A stretch of DNA of 7,332 bases, taken from the NCBI GenBank assembly GCA_031258915.1, contig JAIRMD010000258.1:1-7332 (forward strand). The letters run 5' to 3'. The stretch is from Prevotellaceae bacterium. GTDB lineage: Bacteria; Bacteroidota; Bacteroidia; Bacteroidales; UBA932. The number at the start of each line of letters is the position of its first letter. Position 1 is the stretch's first letter. The notes beneath the pieces were generated by a model. That model saw only the letters and a list, made by a program, of their open reading frames with translations. It was not told the DNA's origin and ran no database searches. A program made the position numbers and the translations under genes. Shown in pieces: positions 1 through 5,295 of this stretch.

Positions 1-135
1 CTGCTCGACGATGCCATGCGGCAAATCCACGACCGCCGCTACTACAACGCCTACACGGGCAGGGTAGTGCTGCTGGGCGTTGCCTTTGCCGGCAAAGAGG
101 TGGGCTGCAGGATGGAGGAGCTGCAACGCCGCTGA
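1..135 (+). CDS. C-terminal end of a probable AAA-ATPase-like / PD-(D/E)XK nuclease family protein (5' end outside window)
   Basis: An open frame enters from the left edge and ends at a TGA at 133-135, giving 44 residues. They include AMRQIHDRRYYNAY and then RVVLLGVAFAGKEVGCRM. An 'A..QI....Y...Y' stretch followed by a hydrophobic strand ending in 'GVAF..K' near the C-terminus is what I recall from the large Bacteroidetes family that joins an AAA-ATPase-like domain to a PD-(D/E)XK nuclease domain (formerly DUF1703). Members are often present in many copies per genome and their role is poorly understood. The catalytic residues and ATPase motifs would lie outside the window, so activity cannot be judged. 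The assignment rests on a short tail recognised from memory. The frame itself is secure because no other frame here gives sensible protein and the stop is followed by AT-rich non-coding sequence. Confidence 0.7.
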   Translation: MLDDAMRQIHDRRYYNAYTGRVVLLGVAFAGKEVGCRMEELQRR

Positions 136-207
136 AAGTTTGTAGCTATTTTGCTGCGTATAAAGCGTATATACTGCACGCGGGCAGGTTTTACGTAGTA
201 ATGGCGA

Positions 208-222
208 TTCCCCGCAGGGGAA
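208..222. other. Short perfect hairpin (6-bp stem, 3-nt loop)
   Basis: TTCCCC at 208-213 is the exact reverse complement of GGGGAA at 217-222, with loop GCA. It lies in the 269-bp gap between the nuclease-family gene and GH43. On the plus strand it is followed by A-rich rather than T-rich sequence, so it is not a canonical intrinsic terminator in that direction. It may mark the 3' end of the upstream transcript or act in the minus direction. The rest of the gap holds no other gene or RNA that I can recognise. Confidence 0.4.
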
Positions 223-348
223 GCATATCAATAAAAAAAACCGGCTTCATCATCGACATCCGATATTCGAGAGAGGAAGTTTCCGGAACTGTAAAGTACG
301 AAAAGTAACTTACATACAATAGATGAACAAAATTTTCACAAAAATGCT

Positions 349-356
349 TACTTTTG
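349..356 (+). promoter_or_regulatory. Bacteroidota-type -7 promoter element (TACTTTTG) for the GH43 gene
   Basis: TACTTTTG matches the TAnnTTTG consensus of the Bacteroidota primary sigma factor exactly. The expected upstream TTTG box is only weakly represented, by TTTTC near 333-337. Transcription would begin around 362-365, leaving a leader of about 40 nt before the ATG at 405. The element overlaps the TTG at 354, which argues that this TTG is not the translation start. Confidence 0.6.
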
Positions 357-404
357 AGCCTCAAATTTACCTCGTGCTGCAGCACATTAATCTTGAAATC
401 TGCC

Positions 405-2054
405 ATGACGTATAAAAAAATTTTCTTTTCGCTGCTTTTTGGGTCCCTTGCCTCGCAGCTGGGTGCCCAAAGTAGAGGCGCACAATTGCCCATCGCTACT
501 GTCTCCAAAGTCTGGATTCCGGACAACGGCAAGGGTTACTACAAAAATCCGGTGCTCCACGCCGACTACAGCGACCCCGACGTGTGCCGCGCCGGCGACG
601 ACTACTACATGACCGCCTCCAGCTTCAGCTGCATACCGGGGCTGCCCATCCTGCACTCCAATGACCTCGTCAGCTGGCAGCTTGTAGGACATGCAGTGGC
701 AGAGAGGCTGCCGCAGGTGGCTTACGACAAACCGCAGCACGGCAGCGGCATTTGGGCACCGAGCATCCGCTTCCACAACGGCGAATTTTACATCTTCTAC
801 GGCGACCCCGACTACGGCATTTACATGACCAAATCCAAAAAAGCCGAAGGACCGTGGGAGCCGCTCGCGCTGGTAAAGGAGGGTAGGGGGCTGATAGACC
901 CCTGCCCGCTGTGGGATGACGACGGCAGCGTTTACTTGGTGCACGCCTACGCCGGTAGCCGCGCCGGCATCAAGAGCCTACTGGCGGTGTGCCGCTTATC
1001 GCCCGACGCAGCAAAGGCGGTGACGGAAGACATCATTGTTTACGACGGGCACGATGCGGACGAAACCGTTGAAGGCCCCAAGCTGTATAAGCGCAACGGC
1101 TACTACTACATTTTTGCCCCTGCCGGCGGCGTGGCAACGGGGTGGCAGCTGGCTTTGCGCTCAAAAAGCATCTTTGGCCCCTACGAGCGGAAGGTTGTTT
1201 TGGCGCAGGGTAGGAGCGCGGTCAACGGGCCGCACCAGGGCGCGTGGGTCGATACAAAAGCCGGCGAGGATTGGTTTTTCCATTTTCAGGAAATACCCGC
1301 CGCCGGCCGCGTGGTGCACCTGCAGCCCATGCGCTGGGTAAACGGATGGCCTGTGATAGGCGAGGACAAGGATGGCGACGGCTGCGGCGAACCGGTGATG
1401 GCGTACAAAAAGCCCGACGTTGGCGCTACCTACCCCATTGCCACGCCTGCGGAGAGCGACGAATTTGACGGCGACAGAATCGGGCTACAGTGGCAGTGGC
1501 ACGCCAACCCGCGACCCTGGTGGGCGTACCTCAACAGGGGCAAAAAGCAGCTGCGCCTCTTTTCCGTTCCGCTGCCCGAAGGCGAGCAGAATCTTTGGGG
1601 AGCGGGAAACCTGCTGCTGCAAAAGTTTCCGGCGCCGGACTTTAGGGTTATTGCCAAAGTAAAGCTGACGCCCAGCAAGCGGCTTGACGGCGAGCGGGCA
1701 GGGCTGGTCATTATGGGAGTTGACTATGCAAGCATTTTTGTCCAAAAAGCGCCCGATGGCCTTGCGCTTTCGCAGAGCGATTGCGCCAACGCCGATAAGG
1801 GAACCGCCGAGCGCGTGAACGGCACGGTGAAGCTGGCGAGCGGTGAAGTTTTTTTGATGGTGCGCGTCGAAAAAAATCAGCGCTGCACCTTTTTCTACAG
1901 CTTAGACGGGAAAAAGTACGAGCCGCTGGGGAAAACCTTCGCAGCCCAGTCCGGACGATGGATTGGGGCTAAAATCGGGCTGTTCTGCCAGCGCCCAAAA
2001 CCTTTCAACGACGGCGGCTGGGTTGACGTTGATTACTTTAAAGTTGAAAATTGA
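405..2054 (+). CDS. Secreted GH43 glycoside hydrolase, beta-xylosidase / alpha-L-arabinofuranosidase type, with C-terminal beta-sandwich domain
   Basis: This 549-residue protein probably removes xylose or arabinose from plant hemicellulose side chains or oligosaccharides. A signal peptide covers residues 1-21: a KK-containing start, a hydrophobic core, then LGA before Gln22, a signal peptidase I pattern with no lipobox. A five-bladed GH43 propeller follows. Its expected triad is visible: Asp57 in SDPD (general base), Asp165 in LIDPCP (pKa modulator) and Glu223 in VEGPKLYKR (general acid). A second domain runs from about residue 350 (ESDEFDG) to DYFKVEN and resembles the concanavalin-like domain of XynB-type beta-xylosidases (COG3507 architecture), so the protein is full length. 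The start at 405 is preferred over an in-frame TTG at 354 because it begins the signal peptide and lies downstream of the promoter element. No SusC/SusD pair or hybrid regulator is in view. The exact sugar specificity cannot be read from sequence alone. Confidence 0.92.
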   Translation: MTYKKIFFSLLFGSLASQLGAQSRGAQLPIATVSKVWIPDNGKGYYKNPVLHADYSDPDVCRAGDDYYMTASSFSCIPGLPILHSNDLVSWQLVGHAVAERLPQVAYDKPQHGSGIWAPSIRFHNGEFYIFYGDPDYGIYMTKSKKAEGPWEPLALVKEGRGLIDPCPLWDDDGSVYLVHAYAGSRAGIKSLLAVCRLSPDAAKAVTEDIIVYDGHDADETVEGPKLYKRNGYYYIFAPAGGVATGWQLALRSKSIFGPYERKVVLAQGRSAVNGPHQGAWVDTKAGEDWFFHFQEIPAAGRVVHLQPMRWVNGWPVIGEDKDGDGCGEPVMAYKKPDVGATYPIATPAESDEFDGDRIGLQWQWHANPRPWWAYLNRGKKQLRLFSVPLPEGEQNLWGAGNLLLQKFPAPDFRVIAKVKLTPSKRLDGERAGLVIMGVDYASIFVQKAPDGLALSQSDCANADKGTAERVNGTVKLASGEVFLMVRVEKNQRCTFFYSLDGKKYEPLGKTFAAQSGRWIGAKIGLFCQRPKPFNDGGWVDVDYFKVEN

Positions 2055-2079
2055 AAGTCGAAAGTCGAAAGTCGAAAGT
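2042..2079 (+). repeat. Period-7 tandem repeat (unit GAAAGTC) starting inside the 3' end of the GH43 gene
   Basis: Three perfect GAAAGTC units and a partial fourth occupy 2053-2079. The 7-bp rhythm extends upstream in degenerate form: AGTTGAA (2042-2048), AATTGAA (2049-2055), then AGTCGAA three times. The last GH43 codons (Val-Glu-Asn-stop) therefore lie within the array, and the perfect copies are just after the stop. ACTTT at 2035-2039 is complementary to the AAAGT in each unit, so a weak hairpin is possible. Gain or loss of perfect units would not change the protein. The function is unknown. Confidence 0.85.
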
Positions 2080-2101
2080 TATAGCGCACCTATGAGAATG
2101 A

Positions 2102-2233
2102 ATGGCATCATTGATTTACAGGAACCCTCGCCAAACTAAGGGTGGCGATAAAGCAGCTGCCGACATGCTTGCGCGCTACCGCGCCGTGTACAAAAACCGT
2201 CGGGCAATGGTAGAAATTTTGGGCAAGTTGTAA
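2102..2233 (+). pseudogene. 43-codon ORF, probable C-terminal remnant of a larger protein (SWIM zinc-finger-like tail?)
   Basis: An ATG at 2102 opens a 43-residue frame ending at TAA 2231-2233. It begins MASLIYRNPRQTKGGDKAAA and continues through ARYRAVYKNRRAMVEILGKL. The composition is protein-like, with an amphipathic basic helix at the end. The 'YRNPR..KGG' segment followed by 'Y..R.AM.E.L.KL' resembles, from memory, the extreme C-terminus of SWIM zinc-finger family proteins, whose zinc-binding part would lie far upstream and is absent. An in-frame TGA at 2099 and the heptamer array sit directly before it, so it reads as the surviving 3' end of a gene lost by deletion. A genuine small protein is the alternative. 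Its stop is 27 bp from the convergent end of rsmE. Confidence 0.45.
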
Positions 2234-2260
2234 ATCCAAACTCCGCACAGGCTACCCCTT

Positions 2261-2965
2261 CTAAGCAAAAGATGACATTTGCGCCGTGCAGCACGCCACC
2301 ACGCCGGCGGTTTCGGTGCGCAGCCGGCTGTCGCCAAGGCTGACCTCCACAAATCCGTTTTGCCGCGCCAGCGCCACCTCTGCCGGGCTGAAATCGCCCT
2401 CAGGACCAACCAGCGCCAGCGCTCGCCCTTGTGGTTGAACGGCATGTTGAAGCGGACTTTTTGGCGATGCCATGCAGTGGGCAATGCACTTAACGCCGTC
2501 AAAAGGTTGCGCCACGAAAGCCGCAAAATCTTGCATCGGGTTGAGCGCTGGGTGGTACGCCTTGAGCGACTGCTTCACCGCCGCCGTGATTACCTTTACC
2601 TGCCGCTCGTGCTTCACCGTCCTGCGCTCGGAGCGCTCGCACAGCAGCGGCGTAATTTCGTCCACCCCAATTTCGGTGGCTTTTTCCAAAAACCACTCGT
2701 ACCGCTCAATGCTTTTGGTCGGGGCAATCGCCACGTGCAGGTAGTAACCTCGCCTGCCCACCTCGCGCTGCACGCCGGTAACGCGCACGGTGCAGCGCCT
2801 GCCGCGCACCTCGACAACGTGCGCGGAGTACAGCCCCCCGCGCCCGTCAATGAGGCGCACAGCGTCGCCCGCGCCAAGCCGCAGCACGCGCGCGCAGTGC
2901 TGCGACTCCTCTTCGCTGAGCGTATAAATCTCGCCGGATATGTCGGGGGTATAGAAAAGATGCAT
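2261..2965 (-). CDS. rsmE: 16S rRNA (uracil-1498-N3)-methyltransferase RsmE
   Basis: This 234-residue protein, a usual RsmE length, methylates N3 of U1498 in 16S rRNA of the 30S subunit, using S-adenosylmethionine in the cytoplasm. The N-terminal roughly 70 residues (start MHLFYTPDI, then ESQHCARVLRLGAGD) match the PUA-like RNA-binding domain. The rest is a SPOUT methyltransferase fold. Its SAM-binding knot shows GPEGDFS at residues 187-193 and LGDSRLRTETAG at 210-221, the family's two signature loops. 'KATEIGVDEITPLLCERS' in the middle is also characteristic. Asp replaces the more common Gly in GPEGGFS, which is tolerated in the family. It is divergent from the ECF operon and convergent with the remnant ORF, so it is probably transcribed alone from the -7 element at 3001-3008. 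Confidence 0.95.
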   Translation of the reverse strand: MHLFYTPDISGEIYTLSEEESQHCARVLRLGAGDAVRLIDGRGGLYSAHVVEVRGRRCTVRVTGVQREVGRRGYYLHVAIAPTKSIERYEWFLEKATEIGVDEITPLLCERSERRTVKHERQVKVITAAVKQSLKAYHPALNPMQDFAAFVAQPFDGVKCIAHCMASPKSPLQHAVQPQGRALALVGPEGDFSPAEVALARQNGFVEVSLGDSRLRTETAGVVACCTAQMSSFA

Positions 2966-3000
2966 AGCTTTTGTTGTATTTTGTTGTGCTTGCTGAGGCG

Positions 3001-3008
3001 CAAAGGTA
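3001..3008 (-). promoter_or_regulatory. Bacteroidota-type -7 element (TACCTTTG on the minus strand) for rsmE
   Basis: The plus strand reads CAAAGGTA, which is TACCTTTG on the minus strand and an exact TAnnTTTG match. It is 36 bp upstream of the rsmE ATG and would give a leader of roughly 30 nt. A good TTTG -33 box is not obvious; the minus strand has TTTC near the right distance. Confidence 0.6.
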
Positions 3009-3044
3009 AAAAATGATTTTGAATTGAAATTTTTTTTTCGACTT

Positions 3045-3065
3045 TTATACGTCGCTTACGTATAA
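3045..3065. promoter_or_regulatory. Perfect inverted repeat (8-bp arms, 5-nt spacer) upstream of the ECF sigma gene; possible operator
   Basis: TTATACGT (3045-3052) and ACGTATAA (3058-3065) are exact reverse complements separated by CGCTT. The right arm overlaps a TATAAT (3061-3066). The repeat ends 23 bp before the sigma-factor ATG, in the 123-bp divergent gap shared with rsmE. A run of nine T residues (3030-3038) precedes it. No TAnnTTTG element faces the sigma gene, so this operon may not use the housekeeping promoter type. The repeat could be a regulator site or a leader hairpin; the sequence cannot decide which. Confidence 0.45.
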
Positions 3066-3088
3066 TAAGTACAAACCTTTTTTCATAT

Positions 3089-3640
3089 ATGACTCGGGAA
3101 GAAATGCAGCAGCTTGCTGTCAATAGTCAGGCCGGCAGTACAAAGGCGTTTGAGCTGCTGGTGGTAGAGCTTCAGCCGCTTATTTTTCGGCTTGCTTTCA
3201 GGCTGCTTTGCAGCGAAGATGATGCGAAGGATGCTGTGCAGGAAACTTTTATTCGGGTATGGCAGCGCCTGAATCGCTATAATCCGCAGTATCTTTTTTC
3301 GACGTGGGTCTATAAAATTGCGGTAAACCTGTGCTACGACAGGCTTCGCGCTGCAAAGCAGCTCCCCAAAAGAGAGAATTGTAGCGTAGCGTCTTGGGAA
3401 GAAAATATTTCTTTGCAAAGTGATGCTGAGGCGGCGCTCATCAACAGGGAGCTGGGCGAGTATATTGCGCACTTTACCGCCGGGCTTACGCCGAAGCAGA
3501 AGCTTGTTTTTACCCTTCGCGACGTGCAGGGATTTGGCGCTGAGGAGGTCGAAAAAATAACGGGTTTATCGCCGGAAAAAATAAAGAGCAACCTCTACCT
3601 GGCAAGGAAGTACATCAGAGAAAAAATTGTACGAATATGA
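3089..3640 (+). CDS. ECF (extracytoplasmic function) RNA polymerase sigma factor, sigma-70 family
   Basis: The 183-residue protein would direct RNA polymerase to a dedicated set of promoters in response to a signal relayed by its operon partners. Region sigma2 spans about residues 20-90. It includes the RLLCSEDDAKDAVQETFIRVW helix region and the STWVYKIAVNLCYDRLR segment that recognises and melts the -10 DNA. Region sigma4 runs from about residue 133 (LTPKQKLVFTLRDVQGFG) to the end, with a helix-turn-helix around EEVEKITGLSPEKIKSNLYLARK. No sigma1.1 or sigma3 is present, as expected for ECF proteins. The ATG at 3089 gives a normal N-terminus and has no visible Shine-Dalgarno. The stop overlaps the next start as ATGA, implying translational coupling. 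It is not next to a FecR/SusC-type transducer pair, so it does not look like a polysaccharide-sensing sigma of the SusCD type. Confidence 0.93.
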   Translation: MTREEMQQLAVNSQAGSTKAFELLVVELQPLIFRLAFRLLCSEDDAKDAVQETFIRVWQRLNRYNPQYLFSTWVYKIAVNLCYDRLRAAKQLPKRENCSVASWEENISLQSDAEAALINRELGEYIAHFTAGLTPKQKLVFTLRDVQGFGAEEVEKITGLSPEKIKSNLYLARKYIREKIVRI

Positions 3641-4113
3641 AGCACGAAAATATCAGCTATGACGAGCTCATCTCGAAGCTCAAAAGCGCCTCGCCGCAGT
3701 TCAGCGACCCCGAGGCGTTGACCCGAAGCATTATGCTGAGCGTAGAGCGTCTGCCGCTGCGCCAAAAGCAGCATACGGCGCTACGCATCACAGGATTTTT
3801 GTCGGGAGTAGCGGCTTGCCTGCTCGTTTGCCTCCTTGTGCGCGAGCTGGCTTGGCAACCGGCAACGTTTGCTGCCCCGATACCGCCCGCCGCCGTATTC
3901 TCCGAAGCGTACAGCGACAGGATAGCAGCGGAGATTGAGGATGTAAGCAGCCGTAGCGTACCGGAAAAAATGAGAATGGTGGCTGACATCATGCAAAAAA
4001 GGCGTGCGCAAAGCCGCCGCTGGAAGTCGGCGCATGAGAAGCTACAAAATTCCCCGCTGGGGGTTGATAAGGAGCAGTATTTTAATTTGTTTAACATTTC
4101 AGTTAGCAGGTAA
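3637..4113 (+). CDS. Single-pass membrane protein coupled to the ECF sigma gene; candidate anti-sigma factor lacking the ZAS motif
   Basis: I do not recognise a named family for this 158-residue protein. Residues 1-48 are a charged, mostly helical segment with 'DPEALTRSIMLSVERLP', a pattern I recall from short proteins that follow ECF genes in Bacteroidota. A clear membrane helix covers about residues 49-68 (ITGFLSGVAACLLVCLLV), preceded by positive residues, so the N-terminus should be cytoplasmic. The remaining roughly 90 residues would be periplasmic: a Pro/Ala-rich linker, then a long charged, possibly coiled helix (VPEKMRMVADIMQKRRAQSR). There is no HxxxCxxC zinc anti-sigma motif; its two cysteines (61 and 65) are within the membrane helix. 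The 4-bp overlap with the sigma gene and the topology fit an anti-sigma factor holding the sigma at the membrane. That role is inference. Confidence 0.8.
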   Translation: MKHENISYDELISKLKSASPQFSDPEALTRSIMLSVERLPLRQKQHTALRITGFLSGVAACLLVCLLVRELAWQPATFAAPIPPAAVFSEAYSDRIAAEIEDVSSRSVPEKMRMVADIMQKRRAQSRRWKSAHEKLQNSPLGVDKEQYFNLFNISVSR

Positions 4114-4118
4114 AAGCA

Positions 4119-5201
4119 ATGAAAACAGGTAAAACATTCAGAGCCGTAGCGCTGCTTGCGCTGGCGTGGTGCGTATGCTCGTGCATTAGCAATCGCTACC
4201 GGATAACAACCCGCATCAACGCCTATGGCTCGTGCCTTCGGGAGGTATATGCCAAGGCCGATTCCGCCTTTTTGTCCGGCGACACCTCGCATAATCCGTT
4301 CTTTTTTACGCTCGATTCGAGCTGGCTTGTGCAGCCCGAAGCATCCGGTGCGCAGGGCTACACGGTGAGAGCAAGCCGACGATTTTCCTCCGTGAGCGCC
4401 ATTTCTGCCGCGCTGCGCTTTGATGAGAAGCAGCAGCCCATGGCGGCACCTGTAGAGGCGCTGGAAAAGCGTTTTCGCTGGTTTTTCTCTTACTACACCT
4501 TTACGGGGGCCTACCCTACGATTCTAGATACCGCCATATCTTTTTCGCCGGATGAGTACATGAGCAAAGCCGAGCAAAAAATCTGGTTTCAGGGAGATTT
4601 TTCGGCGCTGGCCGGCGCCAACGGAATGGAGATGAAAGATGCGCTGTGCATAATCGAAAAAAAATTCTTGAAGCTCTACGACCGCTACGCCTTTGAGCGC
4701 AGCGTTGACGCTGTGCAGGCTTACGCTTCTCCGGCGCACCTGTGGGCGGCGCAGCTGGCGCTGGCGGAGGTAAAAGACTCCATATTTAACCGCTACGTCA
4801 AAGATGACAGATACTTTAAGGATGATACGGAACCCGAAGTAAACCTTGAGGCAACGTGTAAAATGCTCGACAGCTACTTTGCAACCGGCGTTTTTGCAGC
4901 CTTGTACGAAGAAAACAGGCAGGCTATGGATGCGCACTTTAGCGCACGATTTCTGCCGGACAACCTGCCGGATATGGCTGCTGAGTACGAGCTGCTCATG
5001 CCGGGCAAGGTGATTTGGAGCAACGCAGATGTAAGCAGGCATGATACGCTTGCATGGAAAGTTGACGCTACGCGCCTCGTGCTCGACGACTATGTGCTTC
5101 GGGCGCACTCCAGAGCTGCGCACGCATGGGCTTTTGTGCTGACAGCCTTGCTGCTATTGCTTGCCGGATACTGCCTGATAAAGGTTGCATTGAGATGTTG
5201 A
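4119..5201 (+). CDS. Predicted lipoprotein with a C-terminal transmembrane helix, third gene of the ECF operon
   Basis: This 360-residue protein has no family assignment I can make with confidence. Its N-terminus has a basic start, a hydrophobic stretch (VALLALAWCV) and VCSC ending at Cys22, a plausible though not ideal lipobox. Residues 23-335 form a large soluble domain, presumably periplasmic, with many aromatic and acidic residues. Near its end MPGKVIWSNADVSRHDTLAW (residues 294-313) recalls the LppM/DUF3153 pattern in which a 'PG.V...N' strand precedes a 'T..W' strand. A strong membrane helix (about 336-356, AFVLTALLLLLAGYCLI) ends in a short basic tail. The protein would thus be held by lipid at one end and a helix at the other, most simply in the inner membrane. 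It starts 5 bp after the preceding stop, with AGG 8 nt upstream of the ATG, so it belongs to the sigma operon. A sensor or effector role in envelope stress is inference. Confidence 0.8.
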   Translation: MKTGKTFRAVALLALAWCVCSCISNRYRITTRINAYGSCLREVYAKADSAFLSGDTSHNPFFFTLDSSWLVQPEASGAQGYTVRASRRFSSVSAISAALRFDEKQQPMAAPVEALEKRFRWFFSYYTFTGAYPTILDTAISFSPDEYMSKAEQKIWFQGDFSALAGANGMEMKDALCIIEKKFLKLYDRYAFERSVDAVQAYASPAHLWAAQLALAEVKDSIFNRYVKDDRYFKDDTEPEVNLEATCKMLDSYFATGVFAALYEENRQAMDAHFSARFLPDNLPDMAAEYELLMPGKVIWSNADVSRHDTLAWKVDATRLVLDDYVLRAHSRAAHAWAFVLTALLLLLAGYCLIKVALRC

Positions 5202-5254
5202 ATCTACACCGAAGAAAAAATAGTCTTTATTTCGTGATTTCTAACAAAAAAGCG

Positions 5255-5262
5255 TACCTTTG
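5255..5262 (+). promoter_or_regulatory. Bacteroidota-type -7 element (TACCTTTG) for glyA
   Basis: TACCTTTG is an exact TAnnTTTG match 33 bp before the glyA ATG, giving a predicted start near 5268-5271 and a leader of about 25-28 nt. It is identical to the element proposed for rsmE. The -33 region has only TTTCG near 5230-5234. Its presence separates glyA transcriptionally from the ECF operon that ends at 5201. Confidence 0.62.
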
Positions 5263-5295
5263 TGGCTCAAAAAAGTAAAAACAAGCTTACTACAC

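Noticed and set aside
281..288. TTCCGGAA palindrome upstream of GH43
   Set aside because: An 8-bp palindrome is expected by chance at this scale and has no partner site nearby.
354..404. N-terminal extension of GH43 from a TTG codon at 354
   Set aside because: The TTG lies inside the TACTTTTG promoter element, and the ATG at 405 directly begins a proper signal peptide.
2279..3016. Long plus-strand open frame of 245 codons opposite rsmE
   Set aside because: It is an Arg/His/Ala-rich shadow of the GC-rich rsmE gene with no domain; rsmE has all its signature motifs.
3037..3066. E. coli-style -35/-10 pair (TTCGAC, 18 bp, TATAAT) before the sigma gene
   Set aside because: Bacteroidota primary sigma factors do not use this consensus, the -35 match is poor, and TATAAT falls inside the inverted repeat; noted only as part of that repeat.
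4524..5123. 199-codon minus-strand open frame opposite the lipoprotein gene
   Set aside because: The composition is shadow-like; the plus-strand protein has a signal, a membrane helix and operon context.
5206..5235. Possible terminator after the ECF operon
   Set aside because: Only an imperfect CGAA...TTCG pairing with mismatches and no T-run; too weak to call.
5260..5295. N-terminal extension of glyA from a TTG codon at 5260
   Set aside because: It overlaps the TACCTTTG element, and the extra 12 residues do not belong to the family; the ATG at 5296 fits.
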